Origin: Methylobacter sp.
Lineage (GTDB): Bacteria > Pseudomonadota > Gammaproteobacteria > Methylococcales > Methylomonadaceae
Assembly: GCA_028714995.1 (NCBI GenBank)
Contig: JAQTLI010000057.1
Span: 1-10,874, forward strand
Reading direction: 5' to 3'
Length of the DNA stretch: 10,874 nucleotides
Part shown: positions 1 to 7,300 of the stretch, one piece after another
Layout: the number at the start of each line of letters is the position of its first letter
Numbering within the stretch: position 1 is the stretch's first letter
Made by a program: the position numbers and the translations under genes
Notes under the pieces: model-generated
What the model saw: the letters and a program-made list of their open reading frames with translations, nothing else
The model's database searches: none
What the model was told of the DNA's origin: nothing

Positions 1-141
1 ATAAAGATGGAGGTTAAACGTTTGGCAACAGATCGTCCCGCATTAAATGTCATTCGTTGTACCGAAGAGGAATTAAATGCACATCAACAGCGTCTGGAAG
101 CTATTGAAAAAGCCGGTAGTGTTTGTATTTGGAACCAGTAA
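1..141 (+). CDS. dnaQ: DNA polymerase III epsilon subunit, C-terminal end (partial)
   Basis: The frame is open from base 1 to a TAA at 139-141 and gives 46 residues; the start lies outside the window. The tail contains VIRCTEEELNAHQQRLEAIE and ends in a short Gly/Ser-Cys-x-Trp segment (SVCIWNQ). Gammaproteobacterial DnaQ proteins end the same way, with an EEL-AHE-RLD helix followed by a Cys-x-Trp terminus; this C-terminal part helps hold the exonuclease to the polymerase alpha subunit. The exonuclease domain itself is not visible. The gene converges on deaD and is followed 5 bases later by a strong hairpin with a short T-run. Identity rests on recognition of this tail only. Confidence 0.8.
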   Translation: MKMEVKRLATDRPALNVIRCTEEELNAHQQRLEAIEKAGSVCIWNQ

Positions 142-146
142 GATTG

Positions 147-180
147 TGTGGGCGACCGACCCGGTCGCCCACAGGGTTTT
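147..180 (+). terminator. Rho-independent terminator of dnaQ, possibly shared with convergent deaD
   Basis: There is a perfect 11-bp inverted repeat, TGTGGGCGACC at 147-157 and GGTCGCCCACA at 163-173, around a 5-base loop (GACCC). On the plus strand it is followed by GGG and four T, which suits termination of dnaQ. On the minus strand the bases after the stem (CAATCTT) are less T-rich, so termination of deaD would be weaker. Only 42 bases separate the two stop codons, so one hairpin serving both directions is plausible. Confidence 0.75.
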
Positions 181-183
181 AGA

Positions 184-1983
184 TCAATCAGCAGATTTCG
201 GCTTCGCCCGTCTGGATGTAGACCCTATTCTTTTTTTGCTTTTATCTACTTTTTTAGCGTCATCATCGGTTTTCGCCGCTTTTTTAGCGCCTTCATCCAT
301 TTTGGATATGTTAAGTTGCTGGCCGGCCACCCTGACTTTTTTCAATTCCTGAAACAATTCCTTCGGTATGCCCGCTGGTAACTCAACGGTGCTGTAGTCG
401 TCCTGGATTCTAATACGGGCAATATGGTCGCCATCAATCCCTGTTTCATTGGCTATGGCTCCTACGATATTGCCGGGTTTTACACCGTGATTATGGCCGA
501 CTTCAATACGGTACATTTCCATTTCAATGTCTGCCCCGCCGCCAAATGCACGTTTTGGTTTGCGCTCTCTTTGCGGGCGGTCAGATCTATCGGATCTTGA
601 TGGTCTATCGTCTCTGGACGGCCTGTCTTCTCTGGTGTCGTGGGATTTTTTAGGCAGATTTTGCATTAACAGAGGAGTATCGCCCTGAACCAGCTTTGCC
701 AGTGCGGCGGCTATTTCCAGAGCGGTTACATTATGCTCCTGCTGGTACTGTTCTAATAGTTGACTGAAAAAGCTCAGTTCTTCTGCCGCCAGGGTATCGG
801 TAATGTTTTGTTTAAAACGGGAAATACGTTTATTGTTAATGACCTCGGTTGAAGGCAGGCCCATTTCTTCAACTTTTTGTTTGGTCGCTTTTTCAATATT
901 GCCCAGCAGTTTTCTCTCCCTGGGTGCAATAAACAAAATGGCATCGCCTGTACGCCCGGCGCGTCCTGTTCTGCCGATACGGTGGACATAGGATTCAGTG
1001 TCGTAAGGAATGTCATAGTTAACGACGTGAGTAATGCGGTCTACATCCAGCCCGCGCGCAGCAACGTCAGTTGCAATTAAAATATCCAGTTTGCCGCTTT
1101 TCAGGTTGGCAATAGCGCGTTCCCGAAGTGCTTGAGACATATCGCCGTTGATCGCAGCGGCCGAATAACCGCGAGCTTCCAGTTTTTCTGCCAGTTCAAC
1201 GGTTGCGGTTTTGGTTCTGACGAAGATAATCATGCCGTCAAACGTTTCCGCTTCCAGAATGCGGGTTAGAGCGTCCAGTTTATGCACGCCGCTGACCAGC
1301 CAATAGCGTTGGCGTATGTTTTCAGCGGATGTAGTGGTTACTTTGATGGTGACGTGTTCAGGTTCATTCAGATATTCCTGAGCGATTTTACGAATAACCG
1401 AAGGCATTGTTGCGGAAAATAAGGCGATTTGTCTTTTTTCCGGGATTTGCTCAAGAATCCATTCCACATCATCAATAAAACCCATGCGTAGCATTTCATC
1501 GGCTTCATCAAGAACCAGAAAGCTGAGTCCCTTCAGATTTAGTGTGCCTTTACGCATGTGATCCATGACGCGGCCCGGTGTGCCGACCACCACATGAGCG
1601 CCGCGTTTTAGCTGGCGAAGCTGGGTGCTGTAATCTTGTCCACCGTAAATAGGCAAAACATGGAAGCCTTTTAAATGCGCGGCATAGCGTTGAAATGCTT
1701 CTGCCACCTGAATGGCCAGTTCGCGGGTTGGCGCCAGAACCAGTACTTGCGGGTCTTTTTGTTTGAGATCTATGCGCGATAAAATGGGTAATGCAAAAGC
1801 TGCCGTTTTACCGGTTCCTGTTTGTGCTTGCCCCAGAACGTCTTTGCCGGCTAGTATCAAAGGAATTGTTTGTGCCTGTATGGGCGAGGGTGTTTCATAA
1901 CCGACATCATTCAGTGCTTTTAGCACCGGTTCAATCAGGGCTAAATCACGGAAAGAGGGTAATGTAGAAACATCATTGGGCAT
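184..1983 (-). CDS. deaD: DEAD-box ATP-dependent RNA helicase DeaD (CsdA)
   Basis: A 599-residue cytoplasmic RNA helicase of the DeaD/CsdA type, known for cold-shock ribosome assembly and mRNA remodelling. All core motifs are present: Q motif (PSPIQAQTIP, 32-41), Walker A AQTGTGKT (53-60), PTRELA (85-90), TPGR (135-138), DEAD (159-162), SAT (190-192), ATDVAARGLD (304-313) and HRIGRTGR (334-341). After the helicase core come a dimerisation-like segment, a linker rich in Asp, Arg and Ser (about 450-475), a DbpA-type RNA-binding domain (about 487-562, starting MEMYRIEVG) and a Lys-rich tail. The length fits the family (the E. coli protein is about 630). The start at 1983 is preceded by ACAGG at suitable spacing. 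The leader upstream is AT-rich with two TATAAT matches, and the gene is divergent from the yaiI-like gene. Confidence 0.96.
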   Translation of the reverse strand: MPNDVSTLPSFRDLALIEPVLKALNDVGYETPSPIQAQTIPLILAGKDVLGQAQTGTGKTAAFALPILSRIDLKQKDPQVLVLAPTRELAIQVAEAFQRYAAHLKGFHVLPIYGGQDYSTQLRQLKRGAHVVVGTPGRVMDHMRKGTLNLKGLSFLVLDEADEMLRMGFIDDVEWILEQIPEKRQIALFSATMPSVIRKIAQEYLNEPEHVTIKVTTTSAENIRQRYWLVSGVHKLDALTRILEAETFDGMIIFVRTKTATVELAEKLEARGYSAAAINGDMSQALRERAIANLKSGKLDILIATDVAARGLDVDRITHVVNYDIPYDTESYVHRIGRTGRAGRTGDAILFIAPRERKLLGNIEKATKQKVEEMGLPSTEVINNKRISRFKQNITDTLAAEELSFFSQLLEQYQQEHNVTALEIAAALAKLVQGDTPLLMQNLPKKSHDTREDRPSRDDRPSRSDRSDRPQRERKPKRAFGGGADIEMEMYRIEVGHNHGVKPGNIVGAIANETGIDGDHIARIRIQDDYSTVELPAGIPKELFQELKKVRVAGQQLNISKMDEGAKKAAKTDDDAKKVDKSKKRIGSTSRRAKPKSAD

Positions 1984-2047
1984 GGATTTACCTGTTGGAA
2001 ATAATAGAAGGCGCGGACGCGCTGGGAAATGTTTTGTTTATCAGAGT

Positions 2048-2079
2048 ATTATAACGCATTATATTATTATTTGCAGCAA
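2048..2079 (-). promoter_or_regulatory. AT-rich candidate promoter region of deaD
   Basis: Read on the minus strand, the 116-base divergent gap contains two TATAAT hexamers (complement of 2058-2063 and of 2048-2053) downstream of TTGCTG (complement of 2074-2079). The spacings to TTGCTG are 10 and 20 bases, neither ideal, so I cannot pick the active pair. From 2048 the transcript would carry a leader of roughly 60 bases. That leader includes a short GC-rich inverted repeat (GCGCG at 2011-2015, CGCGC at 2018-2022). DeaD homologues are often regulated through their leaders at low temperature, but nothing here proves it. Confidence 0.35.
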
Positions 2080-2097
2080 AATTAATGAGATAAACAG

Positions 2098-2142
2098 ATG
2101 GTCAAAGCTTCCACACCTTACCAATATCCCGGTTGGCAATGA
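2098..2142 (+). CDS. Possible 14-codon leader ORF overlapping the yaiI-like start
   Basis: ATG at 2098 opens a short frame, MVKASTPYQYPGWQ, whose TGA (2140-2142) overlaps the ATG of the next gene (2139-2141) as ATGA. A GAGA stretch at 2087-2090 lies 7 bases before this ATG, a better ribosome-binding context than anything directly before 2139. This is the usual geometry of translational coupling. The peptide has no recognisable family, and chance cannot be excluded for so short a frame. Confidence 0.3.
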   Translation: MVKASTPYQYPGWQ

Positions 2143-2582
2143 GAATTTGGGTTGATGCAGACGCCTGTCCCAATGTGATTAAAGATATTTTATTTCGCGC
2201 GGCGGAACGAAAACAGTTGTCACTGACACTGGTTGCCAATCATTTTTTGACGGTGCCACCATCCAGAGTTATTAGTGCGGTGCAGGTCTCGGGTGGTTTT
2301 GATGTGGCTGATAATTACATTGTCAAACACTTGGAGGTAAATGATCTGGTGATTACTGCGGATATTCCACTGGCTGCTGAAGTCATAGCAAAAAATGCCC
2401 ATGCCATTAATCCCAGAGGTGAGCTTTATACCAAAGAAAATATTAGGGAACGCTTGGCGATGCGTGATTTCATGGAGGAGATGCGCAGTGCAGGACAGGT
2501 ATCGGGCGGGCCTGCTCCACTGGGGCAACGAGACAGGCAGGATTTCGCCAATGCGCTGGATAGTTTTTTGGCGAAATATTAG
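2139..2582 (+). CDS. yaiI: UPF0178 / YaiI-YqxD family protein (DUF188)
   Basis: A 147-residue protein starting MRIWVDADACPNVIKDIL, the signature opening of the UPF0178 (YaiI/YqxD, DUF188) family. The family belongs to the PIN/NYN-like nuclease folds, but its biochemical role is not established. Visible conserved features are the acidic cluster D6/D8 in VDADACP, the segment SGGFDVADNYIV, ITADIPLA (a second acidic patch), INPRGELYT, and a C-terminal GGPAPLGQRDRQDFANALD. The acidic residues are placed as in metal-dependent nucleases; that is inference. ATG at 2139 is preferred because the family begins at this point; an in-frame TTG at 2133 would add two residues. The direct Shine-Dalgarno is weak, and the start overlaps the stop of a tiny upstream ORF. 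It is divergent from deaD. Confidence 0.9.
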   Translation: MRIWVDADACPNVIKDILFRAAERKQLSLTLVANHFLTVPPSRVISAVQVSGGFDVADNYIVKHLEVNDLVITADIPLAAEVIAKNAHAINPRGELYTKENIRERLAMRDFMEEMRSAGQVSGGPAPLGQRDRQDFANALDSFLAKY

Positions 2583-2619
2583 CAAAATTACGGTTCAGGC
2601 TGAGTTTTAGTTATTTGCT

Positions 2620-2628
2620 TGTTATAAT
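2620..2628 (+). promoter_or_regulatory. Extended -10 promoter for dapA
   Basis: TGTTATAAT at 2620-2628 is a full extended -10 element: TGn followed by a perfect TATAAT at 2623-2628. No good -35 hexamer sits at 16-18 bases (the candidate is CTGAGT), which is common for extended -10 promoters. It lies about 44 bases before the dapA ATG, giving a leader of roughly 35-40 bases. The most likely role is independent transcription of dapA-bamC from the yaiI-like gene. Confidence 0.6.
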
Positions 2629-2671
2629 AAAAATAGTTTTGTAACAGTATCAATTCTGATCGAGAGATTTC

Positions 2672-3547
2672 ATGATTCAAGGTAGTATCGTAGCGTTAGT
2701 AACACCGATGGATGAAAGCGGTGCGGTGGATAGGGACAGTCTGAAAAAACTGGTGGAATTTCATATAGCACAGGGGACAGATGCCCTTGTTGCCGTAGGC
2801 ACAACAGGTGAGTCGGCGACACTGGATGAAGATGAGCACTGCGGTGTTATCAAATCAGTTGTTGACTATGTGGGCGGCAGAATACCAGTGATTGCCGGAA
2901 CCGGTGCAAATTCAACAACCGAGGCGATCACCCTGACCCGGCTAGCCAAAGAAGCTGGTGCCGACGCCTGTCTGATTGTGACCCCCTATTACAATAAGCC
3001 CACTCAGGAAGGCTTGTATCTGCATTACAAGGCCATTGCCGAGGCCGTCGAAATCCCCCAGATTTTATACAATGTGCCGGGCCGCACGGCCTGTGATATG
3101 TTGCCGGAAACGGTAGGCCGCTTATCTCACATCAAGAACATCGTCGGTGTTAAAGAGGCGACTGCTGATCTGTCCAGGGTTAAAAAAATCCGCGATTTGA
3201 CCGGTGATGGTTTTGCAATCTATACCGGTGATGATGCAACCAGTCGCGAGTTTTGTCTGCTGGGCGGCAACGGTAGCATTACTGTAACGGGAAATGTTGC
3301 ACCAAAGCTGGTGCACGAAATGATTATGGCGGCGATAGCAGGTGACAGTGAAACTGCGTTAGCCATCGACCAAAAATTAGTGGCGTTGCATAAAAATCTG
3401 TTTATTCAGTCTAATCCGATTCCGGTCAAATGGGCGGTTGCCGAAATGGGCTTGATGGGTAAAGGTATTCGGTTGCCTTTAACCTGGTTGACGGAAGACT
3501 GCTTTGACGCAGTACGCGACGCCATGCGTCAGGCTGGGGTTATTTAA
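2672..3547 (+). CDS. dapA: 4-hydroxy-tetrahydrodipicolinate synthase DapA
   Basis: A 291-residue cytoplasmic enzyme that condenses pyruvate with aspartate semialdehyde, the first committed step of diaminopimelate and lysine synthesis. Every key residue falls at the E. coli position: T44 and T45 in AVGTTGE, Y107 in TPYYNKP, Y133, R138 in YNVPGRT, and the Schiff-base lysine K161 in GVKEAT. The (beta/alpha)8 barrel is full length. GAGAG at 2662-2666 sits 5 bases before the ATG, and an extended -10 promoter is visible upstream. bamC starts 5 bases after the stop, so the two are almost certainly cotranscribed, as dapA and nlpB/bamC are in E. coli. I could not judge lysine feedback sensitivity from the sequence alone. 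Confidence 0.97.
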   Translation: MIQGSIVALVTPMDESGAVDRDSLKKLVEFHIAQGTDALVAVGTTGESATLDEDEHCGVIKSVVDYVGGRIPVIAGTGANSTTEAITLTRLAKEAGADACLIVTPYYNKPTQEGLYLHYKAIAEAVEIPQILYNVPGRTACDMLPETVGRLSHIKNIVGVKEATADLSRVKKIRDLTGDGFAIYTGDDATSREFCLLGGNGSITVTGNVAPKLVHEMIMAAIAGDSETALAIDQKLVALHKNLFIQSNPIPVKWAVAEMGLMGKGIRLPLTWLTEDCFDAVRDAMRQAGVI

Positions 3548-3552
3548 CGCGC

Positions 3553-4209
3553 ATGATGAAAACTAAAATCGGTACGCGTATCATTATTGCCGTTGTTTTG
3601 ACCAATGTGTCGGCGTGCGGCACCATTAAAAGCTTATTTCCGGATAAAGAAAAGGACTATCAATTTACAACTGAAATTCCACCCCTAACCTTGCCTGCTG
3701 ATCTGGGGAAGGATTCAATCTTAAATATGCCTGTCGCTGCTCCAGTTGTTGAAACAGCAGAAGATGTTGCTCCTGCTGATAAGCCGGTAGAAACTGAGCC
3801 GGTTGTAGAAAAGAAATTAATTCAGGTTGAAATGGTTAAATCCGATGAGGGAGCAAGCCGACTACGCATTGGTGCGCCATTAGCAAGAGCCTGGCGTATG
3901 GTTGGCAAAGCGTTAAGTCGAAATTCCATTGAGGTGACCAGTCGTAATCAGGAAGAAGAATCAGTGTACGTTCAGTACGATCCAGATGAAAAAAAAGTAG
4001 AAGACGGCTCGTTTTGGGATGAGGTCACTTTTGCATTTAGCGGGTTTCAAACAGGCGAAAAAGAGTATGTTGTCAAGCTGGTAGGAAATAAGCAGCAGAC
4101 GGAAGTTATGGTCATGGATTCAGAACTGAAGCCCTTGGCTGAAGGCCCTGGTTTAAAGTTGCTGACATTATTGCATGACACTATTAAGGCTGATTTGGCT
4201 AATAAATAA
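3553..4209 (+). CDS. bamC: Outer-membrane lipoprotein BamC (NlpB), short single-domain form
   Basis: A 218-residue lipoprotein. The N-terminus has a charged start, a hydrophobic stretch (about 9-18) and a lipobox VSAC with the lipidated cysteine at 22 followed by Gly, which suits outer-membrane sorting. Next comes a BamC-like linker with EIPPLTLPADL (41-51), then a Pro/Val/Glu-rich low-complexity stretch (about 60-87). A single helix-grip-like domain follows (about 88-217). BamC is an accessory lipoprotein of the BAM complex, which inserts beta-barrel proteins. E. coli BamC is about 344 residues with two helix-grip domains; here only one fits, and its end resembles the second E. coli domain. 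ATGATG gives two possible starts (3553, 3556). The position directly after dapA strongly supports the call. Confidence 0.85.
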   Translation: MMKTKIGTRIIIAVVLTNVSACGTIKSLFPDKEKDYQFTTEIPPLTLPADLGKDSILNMPVAAPVVETAEDVAPADKPVETEPVVEKKLIQVEMVKSDEGASRLRIGAPLARAWRMVGKALSRNSIEVTSRNQEEESVYVQYDPDEKKVEDGSFWDEVTFAFSGFQTGEKEYVVKLVGNKQQTEVMVMDSELKPLAEGPGLKLLTLLHDTIKADLANK

Positions 4210-4221
4210 TTAAATTAAGTG

Positions 4222-4249
4222 CGCATGACTGGCTAAATCCAGTCATGCG
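4222..4249. repeat. 11-bp hairpin between bamC and purL
   Basis: CGCATGACTGG (4222-4232) and CCAGTCATGCG (4239-4249) form a perfect 11-bp inverted repeat around CTAAAT. It begins 13 bases after the bamC stop. No T-run follows on the plus strand (GCCACAAATAA), so it is not a textbook Rho-independent terminator. It could be a weak terminator, an mRNA-stabilising 3' hairpin or a protein site. Confidence 0.6.
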
Positions 4250-4263
4250 GCCACAAATAATAC

Positions 4264-4287
4264 GTTCCCATGTTTAAGTCTGGGAAC
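4264..4287. repeat. REP-like inverted repeat upstream of purL
   Basis: GTTCCCA (4264-4270) and TGGGAAC (4281-4287) form a 7-bp inverted repeat with a 10-base spacer. GTTCCCA...TGGGAAC arms resemble dispersed REP-like repeats of many proteobacteria. The earliest in-frame ATG for purL (4270) lies inside the first arm, which argues against that ATG being the translation start. Confidence 0.5.
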
Positions 4288-4317
4288 AAACATTCTAATT
4301 CTTCACTGATTTATCAC

Positions 4318-7300
4318 ATGTTAAAAATCTCCGGAACCTCCGCACTTTCTGACTTTCGTGTCAAAAAACTACTGGCTGAATTACAGGCTGTAGATTCAAA
4401 TATCAAGGCCGTCTCAGCACGGTTTATTCATTTTGTCGATGTTGAAAGCGACCTGGATGAAGGTCAAGCAGAGATTTTAAACCGCTTGCTAGCGTATGGT
4501 TCAGGGCAAGCAATAGCCGATGATTATGAAATACCCCCCTGTATTTCCCCCTCCGGGTCAGCCGTTGGCTGCTCAAATTCGCTCCCGACGAATTTGTCAG
4601 GCGAGCGCTTACTGGTAGTGCCACGGTCAGGCACGATTTCACCCTGGTCCAGCAAGGCGACAGAAATCGCTCAGCGGTGCGGATTAACTGGGGTTAAGCG
4701 CATAGAGCGCGGCATTGAATACACATTAGCTGCCAAGGAGCCGCTGTCAGTTGCCGGTAAAGCGCTGCTGTATGACCGCATGACACAGACTGTTTTATAC
4801 GGTGACGCCGAGCCGGAATTGTTTGTTCAGCATCAACCCAAACCATTACTGAGCGTTATGCTCATCGAACAGGGCCGTGATGCACTGGTTACAGCGAATT
4901 CGGAGCTGGGATTGGCGTTGTCAGATGATGAAATTGATTATTTGACTGACAGCTTTCAGAAACTGGGCAGAAATCCAACCGATGTTGAATTGATGATGTT
5001 TGCTCAGGCCAATTCGGAGCATTGCCGTCATAAGATTTTTAATGCCGACTGGACCATTGACGGCGTGGAGCAGGCGCATTCCCTGTTCAAAATGATCCGT
5101 AATACCGCTGAAAAAAGCCCGGAAGGCATCTTATCGGCTTACAGTGATAATGCCTCGGTAGCCATAGGTTCAGCCGCGCAGGTGTTTATTCGCAATGCCC
5201 GGACCGGCGAATACGCCTACGTTGAAGAAGACGCGCATTTGCTGATGAAGGTCGAAACCCATAATCATCCCACTGCAATCTCGCCTTATCCGGGCGCGGC
5301 TACCGGTTCCGGCGGTGAAATTCGGGATGAAGGCGCGACCGGTCGTGGTTCTTCGCCCAAAGCAGGCTTAACCGGTTTTTCCGTATCGCATTTGAAAATC
5401 CCGGAATTTCCCCAGCCCTGGGAAGACAATAACGGCAAACCTGAGCGCATTGCCTCAGCACTCGACATTATGCTGCAAGGCCCTCTCGGCGGCGCGGCAT
5501 TTAACAATGAGTTTGGCAGGCCCAATCTGGCGGGTTATTTCCGCAGCTTTGAACAGCCGGCGCCGGGCAGCGCGGGAAATGAATTCAGGGGTTATCACAA
5601 ACCCATCATGATTGCGGGCGGCATGGGTAATATCCGTCCTATGCTGGTTCAAAAACATCCCATTCCGGCCGGCTCGTTAATCATCATACTGGGCGGCCCT
5701 GCCATGCTGATCGGCCTGGGGGGCAGTGCGGCGTCATCGCAGGCTTCAGGCGAAGGTTCCGAAGATCTGGATTTTGCCTCCGTACAACGGGAAAATCCTG
5801 AAATGGAGCGTCGCTGTCAGGAAGTCATAAACCATTGTAATTCCATGGGTAACGATACGCCGATAGTGTCCATTCATGATATTGGCGCGGGTGGTTTGTC
5901 TAACGCCGTGCCGGAAATTATCCATGACTGTGATCGCGGCGGTCGTTTTGAATTGCGCAATGTGCAAAATGCCGACAAAGGCATGTCGCCCATGCAAATC
6001 TGGTGCAATGAAGCGCAGGAGCGTTATGTTGTCGCCATCAAGTCGGAGTCACTGGAATTATTCACCTCCTTTTGCGAACGCGAGCATTGCTTATATGCGG
6101 TCATAGGCGAGGCAACGGAAGAGGAATATTTGTCGCTCAATGATGCATTGCTGGGCGATAAGCCGGTCGATATCCCCATGTCATTATTGTTTGGCAAGCC
6201 ACCAAAAATGTACCGGAATGTCGAGCATGTTCAGCCAAACTTGACGGCACTGGATTTTAGTGGCGTATCACTAAGTGAAGCGGTTAAACGCGTCTTGTCG
6301 TTTCCCGCAGTGGCCGATAAAAGCTTTTTGATTCATATCGGTGACCGTTCGGTAACGGGGCTGGTGGCAAGAGATCAAATGGTCGGTCCCTGGCAAGTGC
6401 CGGTGGCTGATGTTGCGGTAACCTCATCGGGATTTTATGCTTTAACCGGTGAAGCGATGGCGATGGGTGAACGTACTCCGATCGCTGTCATTGATGCACC
6501 GGCATCCGGTCGAATGGCGATAGGCGAAGCATTAACCAATCTGGCGGCAGCCCGCATTGATTCATTGAAGAAAATTAAAATTTCGGCCAACTGGATGGCT
6601 GCAGCAGGTTATCAAGGTGAAGATGCTGCCTTGTTTGATACGGTTAAAGCGGTGGGGATGGAATTATGCCCGGCGCTGGGCATAGCCATACCGGTGGGCA
6701 AAGATTCGTTGTCGATGAAAACCGTGTGGAAAGATGACGCGCTCGACGACTGCATGGATGCAGAAGGTAGAGCACCAACAGTAGGCGCTTTAGGCGATGC
6801 AGGAGCACAAACCGAAAAAACCATGACAGCACCGTTGTCGTTGATTATTACCGCGTTTGCCCCTGTTAAGGATATTAGCAAAACCCTGACGCCACAACTG
6901 CGCAATGTGCAGGATGAAGACAGTGCGTTAATTCTGATTGATTTGGGCACGGGTAAAAACCGTCTGGGCGGTTCCGTATTAGCGCAAGTTTACAAGCAAC
7001 TTGGGAATGAGTGCCCGGATCTGGATGAAGCAAGGCTGTTGAAAGCTTTCTTTGATACCATACAAACGCTCAACTCCCAAGACAAACTGCTAAGCTATCA
7101 TGACCGTTCTGATGGGGGGTTATTGGCAACAGTGGCGGAAATGATGTTTGCCAGCAGATTGGGTGTGGTATTAACAATCGATAGGCTGGGAGATGATGTG
7201 TTGGCCGCCTTGTTTAATGAAGAACTGGGCGCCGTATTGCAAGTGCGACAGAGCGATTGCAAGGAAGTTGTCGAGCTGTTAACGCACTCGGGATTGGTAG

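Noticed and set aside
77..381. Plus-strand ORFs of 91 and 77 codons across the dnaQ-deaD junction
   Set aside because: They run through the terminator hairpin and antisense to the deaD tail; neither looks protein-like.
2220..2585. 121-codon minus-strand ORF opposite the UPF0178 gene
   Set aside because: The plus-strand frame encodes a recognisable conserved family; the antisense frame shows no family features.
4270..4317. Earlier in-frame ATG for purL adding 16 residues
   Set aside because: It lies within an inverted-repeat arm, has no ribosome-binding site, and the extra residues do not match PurL; the family N-terminus begins at 4318.
4528..4606. CRISPR-like or attachment-site reading of the purL repeats
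   Set aside because: The repeats are inverted, of different sequence, and not a regular array with spacers; no integrase or cas gene is present.
6612..6950. 112-codon minus-strand ORF inside purL
   Set aside because: It lies wholly antisense to a confidently identified enzyme and its translation has low-complexity Ser/Ala content typical of a shadow frame.
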